DNA of 64,000 nt from an uncultured Lachnospiraceae bacterium (GTDB lineage: Bacteria > Bacillota > Clostridia > Lachnospirales > Lachnospiraceae). The stretch is from NCBI GenBank assembly GCA_947632555.1, contig CANRPU010000002.1, positions 1-64,000 on the forward strand, in the 5' to 3' direction. The notes beneath the pieces are model-generated. The model was given only the letters and a program-made list of their open reading frames with translations. It searched no databases and was not told where the DNA came from. The translations under genes were made by a program, and so were the position numbers. Shown in pieces: positions 36,969 through 46,125 of this stretch (position 1 is its first letter; each line of letters opens with the position of its first letter).

Positions 36969-37835
36969 ATGTTTGCCGTACTATGTACCGTATTGGCCGT
37001 ATTGGCGGTGGCCTGTTTGTGGGTGATACTCTATGACACCCATCATTTTGTGACGGTGAAATATTCCTTATCCCTTCCGTTTGTGAAAAAAGACACCCGG
37101 ATCGTGATGATCTCCGATCTGCACAATTACTGCTACGGAAAAGAAAACGGCAGGCTGACGGAGGCAATTGACGCCTTAAAGCCGGATATGATCGTGCTGG
37201 CAGGGGATATGATCACTTCTGATGCGCGCGAGAAATTTGACGGTACCATGAAGCTTTTAAAACGCCTGAACGAGCGTTACCCGGTCTATTACGCTTACGG
37301 CAATCATGAACAGAAGATACAGCTATATAAAAAATACGAAAACATGGGAAAAAAATTTGAAAAGGCGCTGGAGGAAACAGGGATCAGGCCTTTGCGCAAT
37401 ACCCATGTGGAACTGGCCGAGCGGGGAATTACGATCTATGGGCTGGAAATAGACCATTCTCTCTATAAACGTCTGTCCAGAGATCCTCTTCCGGAAGGCT
37501 GTATGAAACAGCTGCTGGGAGCGCCGCGGCAGGAAACCTGCCGGATCCTGATAGCCCACGACCCGGAATATTTCCCGGATTACGCCGGGTGGGGAGCGGA
37601 TCTGGTACTGGCCGGACACATTCACGGAGGGATTGTCAGAGTACCTTTCCTGGGCGGGGTGATCTCTCCCTCTTTGTGGCTGTTTCCCAAATATGACGGC
37701 GGACTGTTTCGGGAAGGGACAAGCACCATGGTGCTGGGAAGAGGGCTTGGGACCCATTCTCCCAGAGTGAGGCTGTTTAATCCGGCAGAACTGGTCGTGG
37801 TGGACATCGGGACCCAAAAAGGAGAACAGAATTAA
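36969..37835 (+). CDS. Membrane-anchored metallophosphoesterase
   Basis: Calcineurin-like hydrolase of 288 residues, close to the YkuE/YaeI group, whose substrates are not firmly known. An N-terminal helix (FAVLCTVLAVLAVACLWVIL) anchors the domain. Metal ligands: SDLHN (about 54-58), LAGD, YGNHE and, near the C-terminus, LAGHIHGG. The catalytic face should be outside. It leads a group with scpA (one base gap), suggesting co-transcription. Confidence 0.9.
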   Translation: MFAVLCTVLAVLAVACLWVILYDTHHFVTVKYSLSLPFVKKDTRIVMISDLHNYCYGKENGRLTEAIDALKPDMIVLAGDMITSDAREKFDGTMKLLKRLNERYPVYYAYGNHEQKIQLYKKYENMGKKFEKALEETGIRPLRNTHVELAERGITIYGLEIDHSLYKRLSRDPLPEGCMKQLLGAPRQETCRILIAHDPEYFPDYAGWGADLVLAGHIHGGIVRVPFLGGVISPSLWLFPKYDGGLFREGTSTMVLGRGLGTHSPRVRLFNPAELVVVDIGTQKGEQN

Positions 37836-37836
37836 A

Positions 37837-38589
37837 ATGGCAATATCCGTGAAACTGGAGGTGTTTGAAGGGCCCCTGGACCTGCTTCTGCACCTGATAG
37901 ATAAAAACAAGATCGACATTTACGATATCCCCATTACGGAGATCACCGAGCAGTATCTGGATTATATCCGCCAGATGGAAACGGAGGATATGAATGTAAT
38001 GAGCGAGTTCCTGCTGATGGCGGCTACTCTGCTGGATATTAAATGCCGTATGCTCCTTCCCAAGGAAGTCAACGAAGAAGGGGAGGAGGAAGATCCCAGG
38101 GCGGAGCTGGTACAGCGGCTGCTGGAATATAAAATGTACAAATATATGTCCTTTGAACTGCGGGACAGGCAGGCGGACGCGCAGAGATGCCTTTTCCGCA
38201 GCCAGGTGCTTCCCAAGGAAGTGGAGGATTACCGTCAGCCCATAGATTACGGGGAACTGATAGGGGATCTGAATCTGCAGAAACTGCAGGATATCTTCCG
38301 GTCCATAGTCAGGCGGCAGGAAGACAGGATAGACCCGATCCGCAGTACTTACGGCAATATTGAAAAAGACGAAGTGGATGTGGACCAAAAGACGGCCTAC
38401 GTGGAAGATTACATAAAGGAACATAAGACGTTCAGCTTCCGCAAACTGCTGGAAAGGCAGAACAGCAAAGCGGAGATCATCGTTACGTTTCTGGTGATAC
38501 TGGAAATGATGAAGCTGGGCAGGATCAGTATTCTGCAGGAAAATATATTTGACGATATCATCATTACCTCCAATGAGGTGGCAGAGTGA
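37837..38589 (+). CDS. scpA: Segregation and condensation protein ScpA
   Basis: Kleisin subunit of the SMC-ScpAB condensin complex. 250 residues beginning with the characteristic VKLEVFEGPLDLLLHLIDKNKIDIYDIPITEITEQYL, with the C-terminal winged-helix part KTFSFRKLLERQNSKAEIIVTFLVILEMMKLG. ATG at 37837 lies one base after the metallophosphoesterase stop; the end overlaps scpB. Confidence 0.96.
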   Translation: MAISVKLEVFEGPLDLLLHLIDKNKIDIYDIPITEITEQYLDYIRQMETEDMNVMSEFLLMAATLLDIKCRMLLPKEVNEEGEEEDPRAELVQRLLEYKMYKYMSFELRDRQADAQRCLFRSQVLPKEVEDYRQPIDYGELIGDLNLQKLQDIFRSIVRRQEDRIDPIRSTYGNIEKDEVDVDQKTAYVEDYIKEHKTFSFRKLLERQNSKAEIIVTFLVILEMMKLGRISILQENIFDDIIITSNEVAE

Positions 38590-39179
38590 GGACGGATATG
38601 GACAGACAAAAGGCGGAAGCGGTGCTGGAAGCCATTCTATTTACCATGGGAGAGGCCGTGGAGATAAGCAGACTGGCCGCGGCGCTGGAAACGGATGAAA
38701 AAGAGATCAAAGAGATCCTGACGGATATGCAGGAGAAGTACGAAAAGGAGAACAGCGGGCTCTCTCTGCTGTGGCTGGAGGAGAGCGTACAGCTCACAAC
38801 AAAAGCGCAGCTGTACGAATACCTGATCCGGATCGCGAAAACGCCCCGTAAGATGGTACTGACGGATACGGTGATGGAAACCCTTTCCATTATCGCGTAC
38901 AAACAGCCGGTGACACGTCTGGAGATCGAGCGTATCCGCGGAGTGAGCTGCGACCACGCCATCAACAAACTCCTGGAATATGATCTGATCACGGAGCTGG
39001 GAAGGCTGGATGCGCCCGGCAGGCCGCTGCTGTTCGGCACCACCGAGCAGTTTCTGCGCTGTTTCGGCGTGCGTTCTCTGGATGAGCTGCCGGAGCTTTC
39101 CGCGATGCAGGTGGAGGAATTTAAACAGCAGGCGGAAGCGGAAGCGGGGATGATGGGGGCGGATGGCCCTGAGGAATAA
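38586..39179 (+). CDS. scpB: Segregation and condensation protein ScpB
   Basis: Winged-helix partner of ScpA in condensin loading. About 193-197 residues; AEAVLEAILFTMGEAVEISRLAAAL and YKQPVTRLEIERIRGVSCDHAINKLLEYDLI are family marks. GTG at 38586 overlaps the scpA stop (GTGA) and has GAGG upstream; ATG at 38598 with GAGGA upstream is a real alternative. Followed by a hairpin that also encloses the next start codon. Confidence 0.94.
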   Translation: MRTDMDRQKAEAVLEAILFTMGEAVEISRLAAALETDEKEIKEILTDMQEKYEKENSGLSLLWLEESVQLTTKAQLYEYLIRIAKTPRKMVLTDTVMETLSIIAYKQPVTRLEIERIRGVSCDHAINKLLEYDLITELGRLDAPGRPLLFGTTEQFLRCFGVRSLDELPELSAMQVEEFKQQAEAEAGMMGADGPEE

Positions 39180-39210
39180 GCCAGGTTTAAAAAAGCGGGA
39201 AATCTCATAT

Positions 39211-39257
39211 ACATAGTAGCAACGAAATAAGAGAAAGTTGCTGCTATGTATTTTTTT
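39211..39257 (+). terminator. Terminator-like hairpin spanning a start codon
   Basis: ACATAGTAGCAAC (39211-39223) pairs with GTTGCTGCTATGT (39237-39249) over 13 bp with a single U-G pair, 13-base loop, then A and seven T (39251-39257). The ATG of the next gene (39246-39248) is in the 3' arm, and the loop carries its purine-rich ribosome site AAGAGAAA. Confidence 0.85.
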
Positions 39258-40535
39258 AAGAAAAAGAGAACGGGAAAACGGGGAAGGATCCTGGCCGCGG
39301 CGATCTGTCTGGCCCTGTGTGTACCCGGGCACGTACTGGCTAAGGAGGAACCCAGCCTGTACGCTACCGCAGCGGTCCTGATGGATGCGGATACAGGGCG
39401 GGTATTATATGAGAAGAACGGGGAAGAATTTCTTTCCAACGCCAGCACCACCAAGATCATGACCTGTATTCTGGCGCTGGAGAACGGGGAGCCGGATGAG
39501 ATGGTGGAGGTGTCTTCCCGCGCGGCCGGTATGCCGAAAGTAAAGCTCTACATGAAAGAAGGAGAACATTTCCTGCTCAGGGATCTGCTTTATTCGCTTA
39601 TGCTGGAATCCCATAACGATTCCGCGGCGGCCATCGCGGAGCATGTGGGGGGCAGCATGGAAAATTTCGCGGCCATGATGAACGCGAAGGCGGAGGAGAT
39701 CGGCTGTGAAAATACCTGGTTCATCACGCCCAACGGACTGGATGCCACCCAGACCGTGACGGACGCGGACGGCAATACGGTGGAATATTCCCACGGGACC
39801 ACGGCCAGCGACCTGGCCCGCATTATGGCGTACTGCACGTTCCATTCGCCCAAGTCCGCGGAATTTCTGGAGATCACGCGGACGCCTTCCTACAGCTTTT
39901 CCAACGCGGAAGGCCGGAGCTTTTCCTGCGTCAACCACAATGCTTTCCTGAATATGATGGACGGGGTGCTTTCCGGGAAGACCGGCTTTACCAACAAGGC
40001 GGGATACTGTTATGTGGGAGCCATGGAGCGGGACGGGAAACGTTTTACCATCGCGCTGTTAGCCTGCGGCTGGCCGAACAACAAAACGTATAAATGGGCG
40101 GATTCCAGGGAGCTTTTTACTTATGGTCTGGAACACTATTCCTACCATGATCTTTCGGAAGCGGTATACGACCAGCGGGTGCTTTCCCCCGTTCCTGTCC
40201 GAAACGGGCAGACGGCGGAAATGGAGGAAACGGCGTATACGGAGGTAAGGCTTCTGGAAGGCGGGATCTCGCCTGACTGCGGCGAACTTTTGGGAGAGGC
40301 CGGAGGCGGGGAGGAATTCCGGCTGCTGCTTTCCGAGGACGAACATATCGAGGCGTTCTGGAAGGTATATACCGAACTGGAAGCGCCTGTGGCGGCCGGA
40401 GAGGAGATCGGGTATATCCGGTACATGCTGGGGGATACTGTTCTACGGGAAGACAAGATCGTTGCCGTTACGGATGTGCCGGCCGTTGACTTCTTCTGGT
40501 ACCTGGACAGGATACTGGAAAAATTTGTCCTGTAA
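39246..40535 (+). CDS. D-alanyl-D-alanine carboxypeptidase (second copy)
   Basis: S11-family peptidoglycan carboxypeptidase, 429 residues. Signal peptide RGRILAAAICLALCVPGHVLA, STTK active site (about 60-63), SHN as the SxN motif and KTG in SGKTGFTNKAG, then a PBP5-like C-terminal domain and a hydrophobic end (VDFFWYLDRILEKFVL). It differs clearly from the copy at 35720 and so is not a recent duplicate. ATG at 39246 lies in the 3' arm of a terminator hairpin, so translation start and scpB termination share bases. Confidence 0.93.
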   Translation: MYFFKKKRTGKRGRILAAAICLALCVPGHVLAKEEPSLYATAAVLMDADTGRVLYEKNGEEFLSNASTTKIMTCILALENGEPDEMVEVSSRAAGMPKVKLYMKEGEHFLLRDLLYSLMLESHNDSAAAIAEHVGGSMENFAAMMNAKAEEIGCENTWFITPNGLDATQTVTDADGNTVEYSHGTTASDLARIMAYCTFHSPKSAEFLEITRTPSYSFSNAEGRSFSCVNHNAFLNMMDGVLSGKTGFTNKAGYCYVGAMERDGKRFTIALLACGWPNNKTYKWADSRELFTYGLEHYSYHDLSEAVYDQRVLSPVPVRNGQTAEMEETAYTEVRLLEGGISPDCGELLGEAGGGEEFRLLLSEDEHIEAFWKVYTELEAPVAAGEEIGYIRYMLGDTVLREDKIVAVTDVPAVDFFWYLDRILEKFVL

Positions 40536-40683
40536 AAGGAAAAGCGGGGCAGGGATAGGCGCGGACCGCTTAATTTGCAAAAACCAAAATTAATGCTAGT
40601 ACTCTTGAAAATTTTATGGTACAATGGTACAAGCGTTTAGTATGTTGCTATTATTTTTTTACAATAAATGGAGGGCTGAAAGC

Positions 40684-42114
40684 ATGAGTAGTACTTCAAA
40701 AGCGAGCCAAAGAATAGAAGCTTTGCTCGATGAGAACAGTTTCGTTGAGATCGGCGCCATGGTGACCGCCAGAGCGACGGATTTCAACCTGAAACAGACG
40801 GATACTCCTTCGGACGGTGTCATTACCGGCTACGGGGTGATCAACGGCAATCCGGTATATGTATACAGCCAGGACGCGGCTGTTTTAAACGGTACCGTCG
40901 GCGAGATGCACGCCAGAAAGATTGCTAATCTGTACGATCTGGCAATGAAGACGGGGACTCCCGTGGTGGGGATGCTGGATTCTGCCGGATTCAGGCTGCA
41001 GGAAGCTACGGACGCGCTGGATGCGTTCGGTACTATTTACCGTAAGATGACGGATGCTTCCGGCGTGATCCCGCAGATCGCGGCTGTGTTCGGAAACTGC
41101 GGCGGCGGTCTGGCGGTTATGGCGGCTATGGCGGACTTTACGTTTATGGAATCCAAATCCGCGAAATTATTTGTCAATTCTCCCAATGCGCTGGCAGGCA
41201 ATACCACCGCCAAATGCGACACCTCCGCGGCGGCGTTCCAGAGCGCGGAAGCGGGCAATGTGGATTTTACCGGTGACGAAGGGGAAGTGCTTTCCGGCAT
41301 CAGAAAGCTGATCTCTATCTTACCCGCCAACAATGAGGAGAATCTGGCCTTTGACGAATGTACGGATGACCTGAACAGGCTGACGGCCGACCTGGCCGCT
41401 TTCAGAGGAGATACCGCCGCGGCGCTGTCCGTTCTGGCGGATGATAACGATTTCCTGGAAGTAAAAGCCGATTACGCGAAAGATATGGTAACGGGCTTTA
41501 TCCGGCTGGACGGCGTGACCGTGGGCGCGGTTGCCAACCGAAGCGAAAAGCTGGACGGGGAAGGCAATGTGGAAGAGAAATTCGAGGCGGCGCTTTCTCC
41601 CAGGGGCTGTGAGAAAGCGGCTGATTTTGTCAACTTCTGCGACGCTTTTGACATTCCCGTGCTGACCCTGACCAATGTAGAGGGATACCGGGCATGCGAA
41701 TGCAGTGAGAAGAAGATTGCCGCGGCCGCGGCGCGTCTGACCTATGCTTTCGCGAACGCCACAGTACCCAAGGTAAACGTGATCATCGGCAGGGCATTGG
41801 GCAGCGCTTACATTGCCATGAATTCCAAGGCGGTGGGCGCCGATATCACCATGGCGTGGCCGGATGCGCAGATCGGTTCCATGGACGCCGGCCTGGCGGC
41901 CAAGATCATGTATGAGGGCCAGGGCGCGGACGTGATCAAAGAAAAGGCTGCGGAGTACGCGGCGCTGCAGAACAGCGCGGTAAGCGCGGCGCGGAGAGGA
42001 TATGTTGACCAGATCGTAGAGCCTGCCGATACCAGAAAGTACGTGATCGGCGCTTTCGAGATGTTATTCACGAAATGTGAGGAACGTCCGGTCAAGAAGC
42101 ATGGAACAGTTTAG
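40684..42114 (+). CDS. Carboxyltransferase subunit of biotin-dependent decarboxylase/carboxylase
   Basis: 476 residues of the MmdA/PccB (12S) crotonase-like fold, duplicated N and C halves. N-half: LDSAGFRLQEATDAL and FGNCGGGLAVMAA replace the usual DSGGARIQEG and GPCAGG; C-half: VPKVNVIIGRALGSAYIAMNSKAVGADITMAWPDAQIGSMDAG. It is therefore a divergent member; substrate (methylmalonyl-, malonyl- or glutaconyl-CoA) is uncertain. ATG at 40684 follows GGAGGGCTGAAAGC; an open frame from 40624 adds a nonsensical start. First gene of the pump operon. TGG-TACAAT (40617-40625) may be an extended -10 promoter. Confidence 0.88.
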   Translation: MSSTSKASQRIEALLDENSFVEIGAMVTARATDFNLKQTDTPSDGVITGYGVINGNPVYVYSQDAAVLNGTVGEMHARKIANLYDLAMKTGTPVVGMLDSAGFRLQEATDALDAFGTIYRKMTDASGVIPQIAAVFGNCGGGLAVMAAMADFTFMESKSAKLFVNSPNALAGNTTAKCDTSAAAFQSAEAGNVDFTGDEGEVLSGIRKLISILPANNEENLAFDECTDDLNRLTADLAAFRGDTAAALSVLADDNDFLEVKADYAKDMVTGFIRLDGVTVGAVANRSEKLDGEGNVEEKFEAALSPRGCEKAADFVNFCDAFDIPVLTLTNVEGYRACECSEKKIAAAAARLTYAFANATVPKVNVIIGRALGSAYIAMNSKAVGADITMAWPDAQIGSMDAGLAAKIMYEGQGADVIKEKAAEYAALQNSAVSAARRGYVDQIVEPADTRKYVIGAFEMLFTKCEERPVKKHGTV

Positions 42115-42131
42115 AAAGGGAGATACTTAAT

Positions 42132-43004
42132 ATGAAAAAATTACTGACGATGTTATGTATGCTCACCTGCCTGTTAGGACTGACCGCCTGCGGAGGGAAG
42201 ACGCTGACCCAGGAAGAAAAGGACAGGGGTGAGGATGCGGTTGCCCTTGCTACGGATTTCATGATTCCCTACATGACGTACTTTTTTGATGACGCCATGG
42301 CGGAGCAGTATCAGGATTCCTATAATGTGGACGAGCTGAAATACATAACGGAGCAGCAGCTCAATTATGCCCTGTATGTATTTTCTACTCAATATGGGTT
42401 AAACTATGGAATCGATGCCGTAAACGTGGAAGGAAACGCGATCCTGAACGGTATCGTATCCTTCAACAGCGCCTACGACGCGCTGGGAGATATTGATACT
42501 TCCAAGAATCTGACGGGAACCTATGAATATTCCAATGACGGGAAGACCATTGTTGTCACGGTTCCTTTAACGGGTTCTCAGACCAATAAAAAAGGGGAAC
42601 TGATCACCGCGGAGGCGGAAGTGATCGTGTCCAATGATCTGTTCCTGACCGTGGAATCCTGCAGCCTGAATATCAACCGTTCCATGAGCGAGCTGATGGG
42701 CAGGGCGGCCATGGATACCCTGATGGGTATGGGAACCGTGTTCTCTATCCTGATCTTTATCAGCCTGATCATCTGGGCAATGGGAGGCATTCCCAAGCTG
42801 CAGGCCAGGATGAAGGAAAGGAAAGAGGACAAAACGAGCCAGGCAGTGGACAATACCATTGCGCAGATCATCGAGAAAGAAGAAAACGAAAATGAAAATG
42901 ATGACTGCGAACTGGCGGCTGTTATCGCGGCGGCGGTAGCGGCTTATGAAGGTAGCGCGGGCACCGATGGTTTTGTAGTCAGAAGTATTAGAAAAAGAAG
43001 ATAA
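42132..43004 (+). CDS. OadG-like subunit with N-terminal lipoprotein domain
   Basis: Membrane subunit of a sodium-pumping decarboxylase. 290 residues: lipobox LTAC (Cys about 20), an extra extracytoplasmic domain resembling the DUF3887 fold (about 25-190), a membrane helix (VFSILIFISLIIWAMGG), a charged linker and the OadG end ELAAVIAAAVAAYEG...VRSIRKR. Ordinary OadG is about 80-150 residues, so the outer domain is an addition. It follows the carboxyltransferase by 17 bases. Confidence 0.82.
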   Translation: MKKLLTMLCMLTCLLGLTACGGKTLTQEEKDRGEDAVALATDFMIPYMTYFFDDAMAEQYQDSYNVDELKYITEQQLNYALYVFSTQYGLNYGIDAVNVEGNAILNGIVSFNSAYDALGDIDTSKNLTGTYEYSNDGKTIVVTVPLTGSQTNKKGELITAEAEVIVSNDLFLTVESCSLNINRSMSELMGRAAMDTLMGMGTVFSILIFISLIIWAMGGIPKLQARMKERKEDKTSQAVDNTIAQIIEKEENENENDDCELAAVIAAAVAAYEGSAGTDGFVVRSIRKRR

Positions 43005-43019
43005 GTGGAGGATAAAAAA

Positions 43020-43397
43020 ATGAAAAATTATACCATTACCGTAAACGGCAACGTATATGACGTAGTAGTAGAGGAAGGCGCATCCGGCGGGGCGGCTCCC
43101 GTTAAGGCACCCGCGGCTCCCAAGGCGGCCCAGCCCGCGCCCAAGGCGGCTCCGAAAGCGGCGGCTCCCGCGGCAGGCGCAGGCAGCATCAAGGTAGAGG
43201 CAGGCGCGGCAGGTAAAGTGTTCAAGATCGACGCGGCGGTAGGCACGGCGGTAAAGAAGGGCGATGCGGTGGTTACCATCGAGGCCATGAAGATGGAGAT
43301 CCCCGTAGTGGCTCCCGAAGATGGTACCGTGGCAAGCATCGAGGTGTCCGTGGGCGAAGCGGTAGAGGCAGGAAAAGTGCTCGCAACCTTAAACTAA
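43020..43397 (+). CDS. Biotin carrier protein (biotinyl domain)
   Basis: 125 residues. N-terminal beta part, a Pro-Ala linker (about 22-55), and the biotinyl domain with EAMKMEIP; Lys91 is the biotin site. It moves CO2 from the carboxyltransferase to OadB. ATG at 43020 after GGAGG is preferred to the in-frame ATG at 43005. Located between the OadG-like gene and OadB. Confidence 0.95.
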   Translation: MKNYTITVNGNVYDVVVEEGASGGAAPVKAPAAPKAAQPAPKAAPKAAAPAAGAGSIKVEAGAAGKVFKIDAAVGTAVKKGDAVVTIEAMKMEIPVVAPEDGTVASIEVSVGEAVEAGKVLATLN

Positions 43398-43433
43398 CGC
43401 CGATTATCTGCTAATATCACAGGAGGTCATTCA

Positions 43434-44585
43434 ATGGAATACATAACAAGTACGCTGGACAATCTGCTTCATCAGACGGCGTTTTTCAACCTGACGGTGG
43501 GAAATTATGTGATGATAGCGGTTGCCTGCTTTTTCCTTTATCTGGCCATAAGGCATGAGTTTGAGCCCTTGCTCTTATTGCCCATCGCATTCGGTATGCT
43601 GCTTGTCAATATCTATCCCGACATCATGCTCCACGCGGAAGATTCTTCCAACGGCGTAGGCGGCTTACTGTATTATTTCTACATTCTGGACGAATACGCG
43701 ATCCTGCCGTCCCTGATCTTTATGGGAGTCGGCGCTATGACCGACTTTGGCCCGCTGATCGCGAATCCGAAAAGCTTCCTTTTGGGAGCGGCGGCGCAGT
43801 TCGGTATCTTCGCCGCGTATTTTGGCGCTATCGCGCTGGGCTTTAACGGCCTGGCCGCCGCGGCCATTTCCATTATCGGCGGCGCGGACGGACCTACTTC
43901 CATTTTCCTGGCCGGCAAGCTGGGACAGACCGGACTGCTGGGTCCCATAGCGGTGGCGGCATATTCCTATATGTCCCTGGTACCCATCATCCAGCCTCCG
44001 GTCATGAAGCTTTTGACCACGGAAAAAGAAAGAAAGATCAAAATGGCGCAGCTGCGTCCGGTATCCAAGCTGGAGAGGATCCTGTTCCCCATCGTGGTCA
44101 CCATCGTAGTCAGCCTGCTGCTGCCTACCACCGCTCCTCTTGTAGGTATGCTGATGCTGGGTAACCTTTTCAAGGAATCCGGCGTGGTAAGACAGCTGAC
44201 GGAAACGGCTTCCAACGCTCTGATGTATATTGTGGTCATTCTGTTAGGTACTTCCGTAGGCGCGACCACCAGCGCGGAAGCGTTCTTAAACTGGAATACC
44301 ATTAAGATCGTGTTCCTGGGACTGGCGGCGTTCATATTCGGTACCGCCGCGGGCGTAATATTCGGCAAGATCATGTGCGTACTGACCCATGGAAAGGTGA
44401 ACCCGCTGATCGGTTCCGCCGGCGTATCCGCGGTGCCCATGGCTGCCCGGGTGTCCCAGAAGGTGGGTTCGGAAGCGGATCCTACCAACTTTCTTCTGAT
44501 GCACGCCATGGGACCCAATGTGGCAGGCGTGATCGGTACCGCCGTGGCGGCCGGTACCTTTATGGCCATCAACGGTGTATTTTAA
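43434..44585 (+). CDS. oadB: Sodium-translocating decarboxylase beta subunit
   Basis: Integral membrane protein of 383 residues that decarboxylates carboxybiotin and exports sodium. The core motif ISIIGGADGPTSIF includes Asp152 of the ion path; GTSVGATTSAEAF is the second conserved region. About nine membrane segments. ATG follows AGGAGGTC. It belongs to the OadB/MmdB/GcdB family; name depends on the alpha subunit used. Confidence 0.97.
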   Translation: MEYITSTLDNLLHQTAFFNLTVGNYVMIAVACFFLYLAIRHEFEPLLLLPIAFGMLLVNIYPDIMLHAEDSSNGVGGLLYYFYILDEYAILPSLIFMGVGAMTDFGPLIANPKSFLLGAAAQFGIFAAYFGAIALGFNGLAAAAISIIGGADGPTSIFLAGKLGQTGLLGPIAVAAYSYMSLVPIIQPPVMKLLTTEKERKIKMAQLRPVSKLERILFPIVVTIVVSLLLPTTAPLVGMLMLGNLFKESGVVRQLTETASNALMYIVVILLGTSVGATTSAEAFLNWNTIKIVFLGLAAFIFGTAAGVIFGKIMCVLTHGKVNPLIGSAGVSAVPMAARVSQKVGSEADPTNFLLMHAMGPNVAGVIGTAVAAGTFMAINGVF

Positions 44586-44626
44586 CAGTAATATAACTAT
44601 AGATTCATGATTGGAGGAAACAGGAA

Positions 44627-46048
44627 ATGCCAGAAGCAAAACCGATTAAAATAACAGAAACCATTCTGCGTGACGCGCATCAGTCCCTGATCGCGACCAG
44701 AATGCCTACCGAGTTGATGCTCCCCATTATCGACAAGATGGATAAGGTGGGATATAACTCCGTAGAGTGCTGGGGCGGCGCGACCTTTGACGCGTCCTTA
44801 AGGTTCTTAAAGGAGGATCCCTGGGACAGACTTCGGAAATTGAGGGACGGATTTAAGAATACCAAGCTGCAGATGCTGTTCAGAGGCCAGAATATCTTAG
44901 GGTACAGACCTTATGCCGATGACGTGGTGGACAGCTTTGTAGAAAAGTCCATTGCGAACGGTATTGACATTATCCGTATCTTTGACTGTTTCAACGATCT
45001 GCGCAATCTTCAGGAAGCGGTCAATGCCACAAACAAGATCAAAGCCAGAGAGGGACGGGGACATGCGCAGGTGGCGCTTTCCTATACCCTGGGTGATGCC
45101 TATACCATGGAATACTGGATCGACATGGCAAAGAAGATTGAAGAGATGGGAGCGGATTCCATTTGTATCAAGGATATGGCGGGACTGCTGGTGCCTTATA
45201 AGGCTTCCGAGATGATCCGGGAGATGAAGGCGGTTACCAAGCTTCCTATCCAGCTCCATACCCACTATACTTCCGGTGTGGCAGGCATGACTTACTTAAA
45301 GGCAGTGGAGGCAGGCGTGGACGTGATCGACTGCGCGATCTCTCCTTTTGCCATGGGTACCTCCCAGCCCGCTACCGAAGTTATGGTGGAAACCTTTAAG
45401 GGAACCCCCTATGATACGGGCTACGACCAGAATCTGCTGGCTGAGATTGCCGATTACTTCAGACCTTACAGGGATGAGTGCCTGGCAAACGGCCTTTTGA
45501 ATCCCAAGGTAATGGGCGTGGATATTAAGACCTTACTGTATCAGGTACCCGGCGGTATGCTTTCCAACATGGTAAGCCAGCTGAAAGAACAGAACGCGGA
45601 AGACAAGTACTATGACGTATTGAAGGAGATTCCCAAGGTGCGTAAAGATCTGGGTGAGCCTCCTCTGGTTACCCCTTCTTCCCAGATCGTGGGTACCCAG
45701 GCAGTGTTTAACGTGCTGATGGGCGAGCGCTATAAGATGGCCACCGACCAGACCAAGGATGTGCTGCGGGGCAAATACGGCCAGACCGTAAAGCCCATGA
45801 ACCAGGAAGTGATCGACAAGGTTATCCCCGGAGAGGAAAGGATCACCTGCCGTCCCGCGGATCTGCTCTCCAATGAGATGGAGAAGCTGGAATCCGAAAT
45901 GGCGGAGTGGAAACAGCAGGACGAGGACGTATTGTCCTATGCGCTTTTCCCGCAGGTAGCGGTTGATTTCTTCAAATATCGTCAGGCGCAGCAGGAGAAA
46001 GTGGATCCCGCTCAGGCGGACGTAAAGAACGGCGCTTATCCGGTATAA
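44627..46048 (+). CDS. oadA: Oxaloacetate decarboxylase alpha / pyruvate carboxylase B-like carboxyltransferase (no biotin domain)
   Basis: Zinc-type carboxyltransferase (5S family), 473 residues: TETILRDAHQSLIATRM and IKDMAGLLVPYKA, HTHYTSG (metal ligands). It lacks the C-terminal biotinyl domain; the separate carrier at 43020 would supply it. It may decarboxylate oxaloacetate to pyruvate via the sodium pump, or exchange CO2 with the first gene product as in transcarboxylase. ATG follows TGGAGGAAACAGGAA. Last gene of the operon; a strong terminator follows. Confidence 0.93.
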   Translation: MPEAKPIKITETILRDAHQSLIATRMPTELMLPIIDKMDKVGYNSVECWGGATFDASLRFLKEDPWDRLRKLRDGFKNTKLQMLFRGQNILGYRPYADDVVDSFVEKSIANGIDIIRIFDCFNDLRNLQEAVNATNKIKAREGRGHAQVALSYTLGDAYTMEYWIDMAKKIEEMGADSICIKDMAGLLVPYKASEMIREMKAVTKLPIQLHTHYTSGVAGMTYLKAVEAGVDVIDCAISPFAMGTSQPATEVMVETFKGTPYDTGYDQNLLAEIADYFRPYRDECLANGLLNPKVMGVDIKTLLYQVPGGMLSNMVSQLKEQNAEDKYYDVLKEIPKVRKDLGEPPLVTPSSQIVGTQAVFNVLMGERYKMATDQTKDVLRGKYGQTVKPMNQEVIDKVIPGEERITCRPADLLSNEMEKLESEMAEWKQQDEDVLSYALFPQVAVDFFKYRQAQQEKVDPAQADVKNGAYPV

Positions 46049-46078
46049 CCATCAAGGCCGGATCTGCATATGGGACTG

Positions 46079-46125
46079 AAAAAGGTATGGAGGGCTTTTG
46101 ACAAAAAGCCGGTCCATACCTTTTT
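46079..46125 (+). terminator. Intrinsic terminator of the decarboxylase operon
   Basis: AAAAAGGTATGGA ... TCCATACCTTTTT with an inner GGCTTTT/AAAAGCC helix, two-part stem, ending in five T. Confidence 0.93.

Noticed and set aside
35720-40535. The two D,D-carboxypeptidases as a recent tandem duplication
   Set aside because: Their active-site surroundings and C-terminal parts differ too much (SVTK versus STTK, SGN versus SHN); they are older paralogues.
40542-40570. AAGCGG...CCGCTT before the carboxyltransferase gene as a terminator
   Set aside because: Six pairs with a long loop and a poor T tract.
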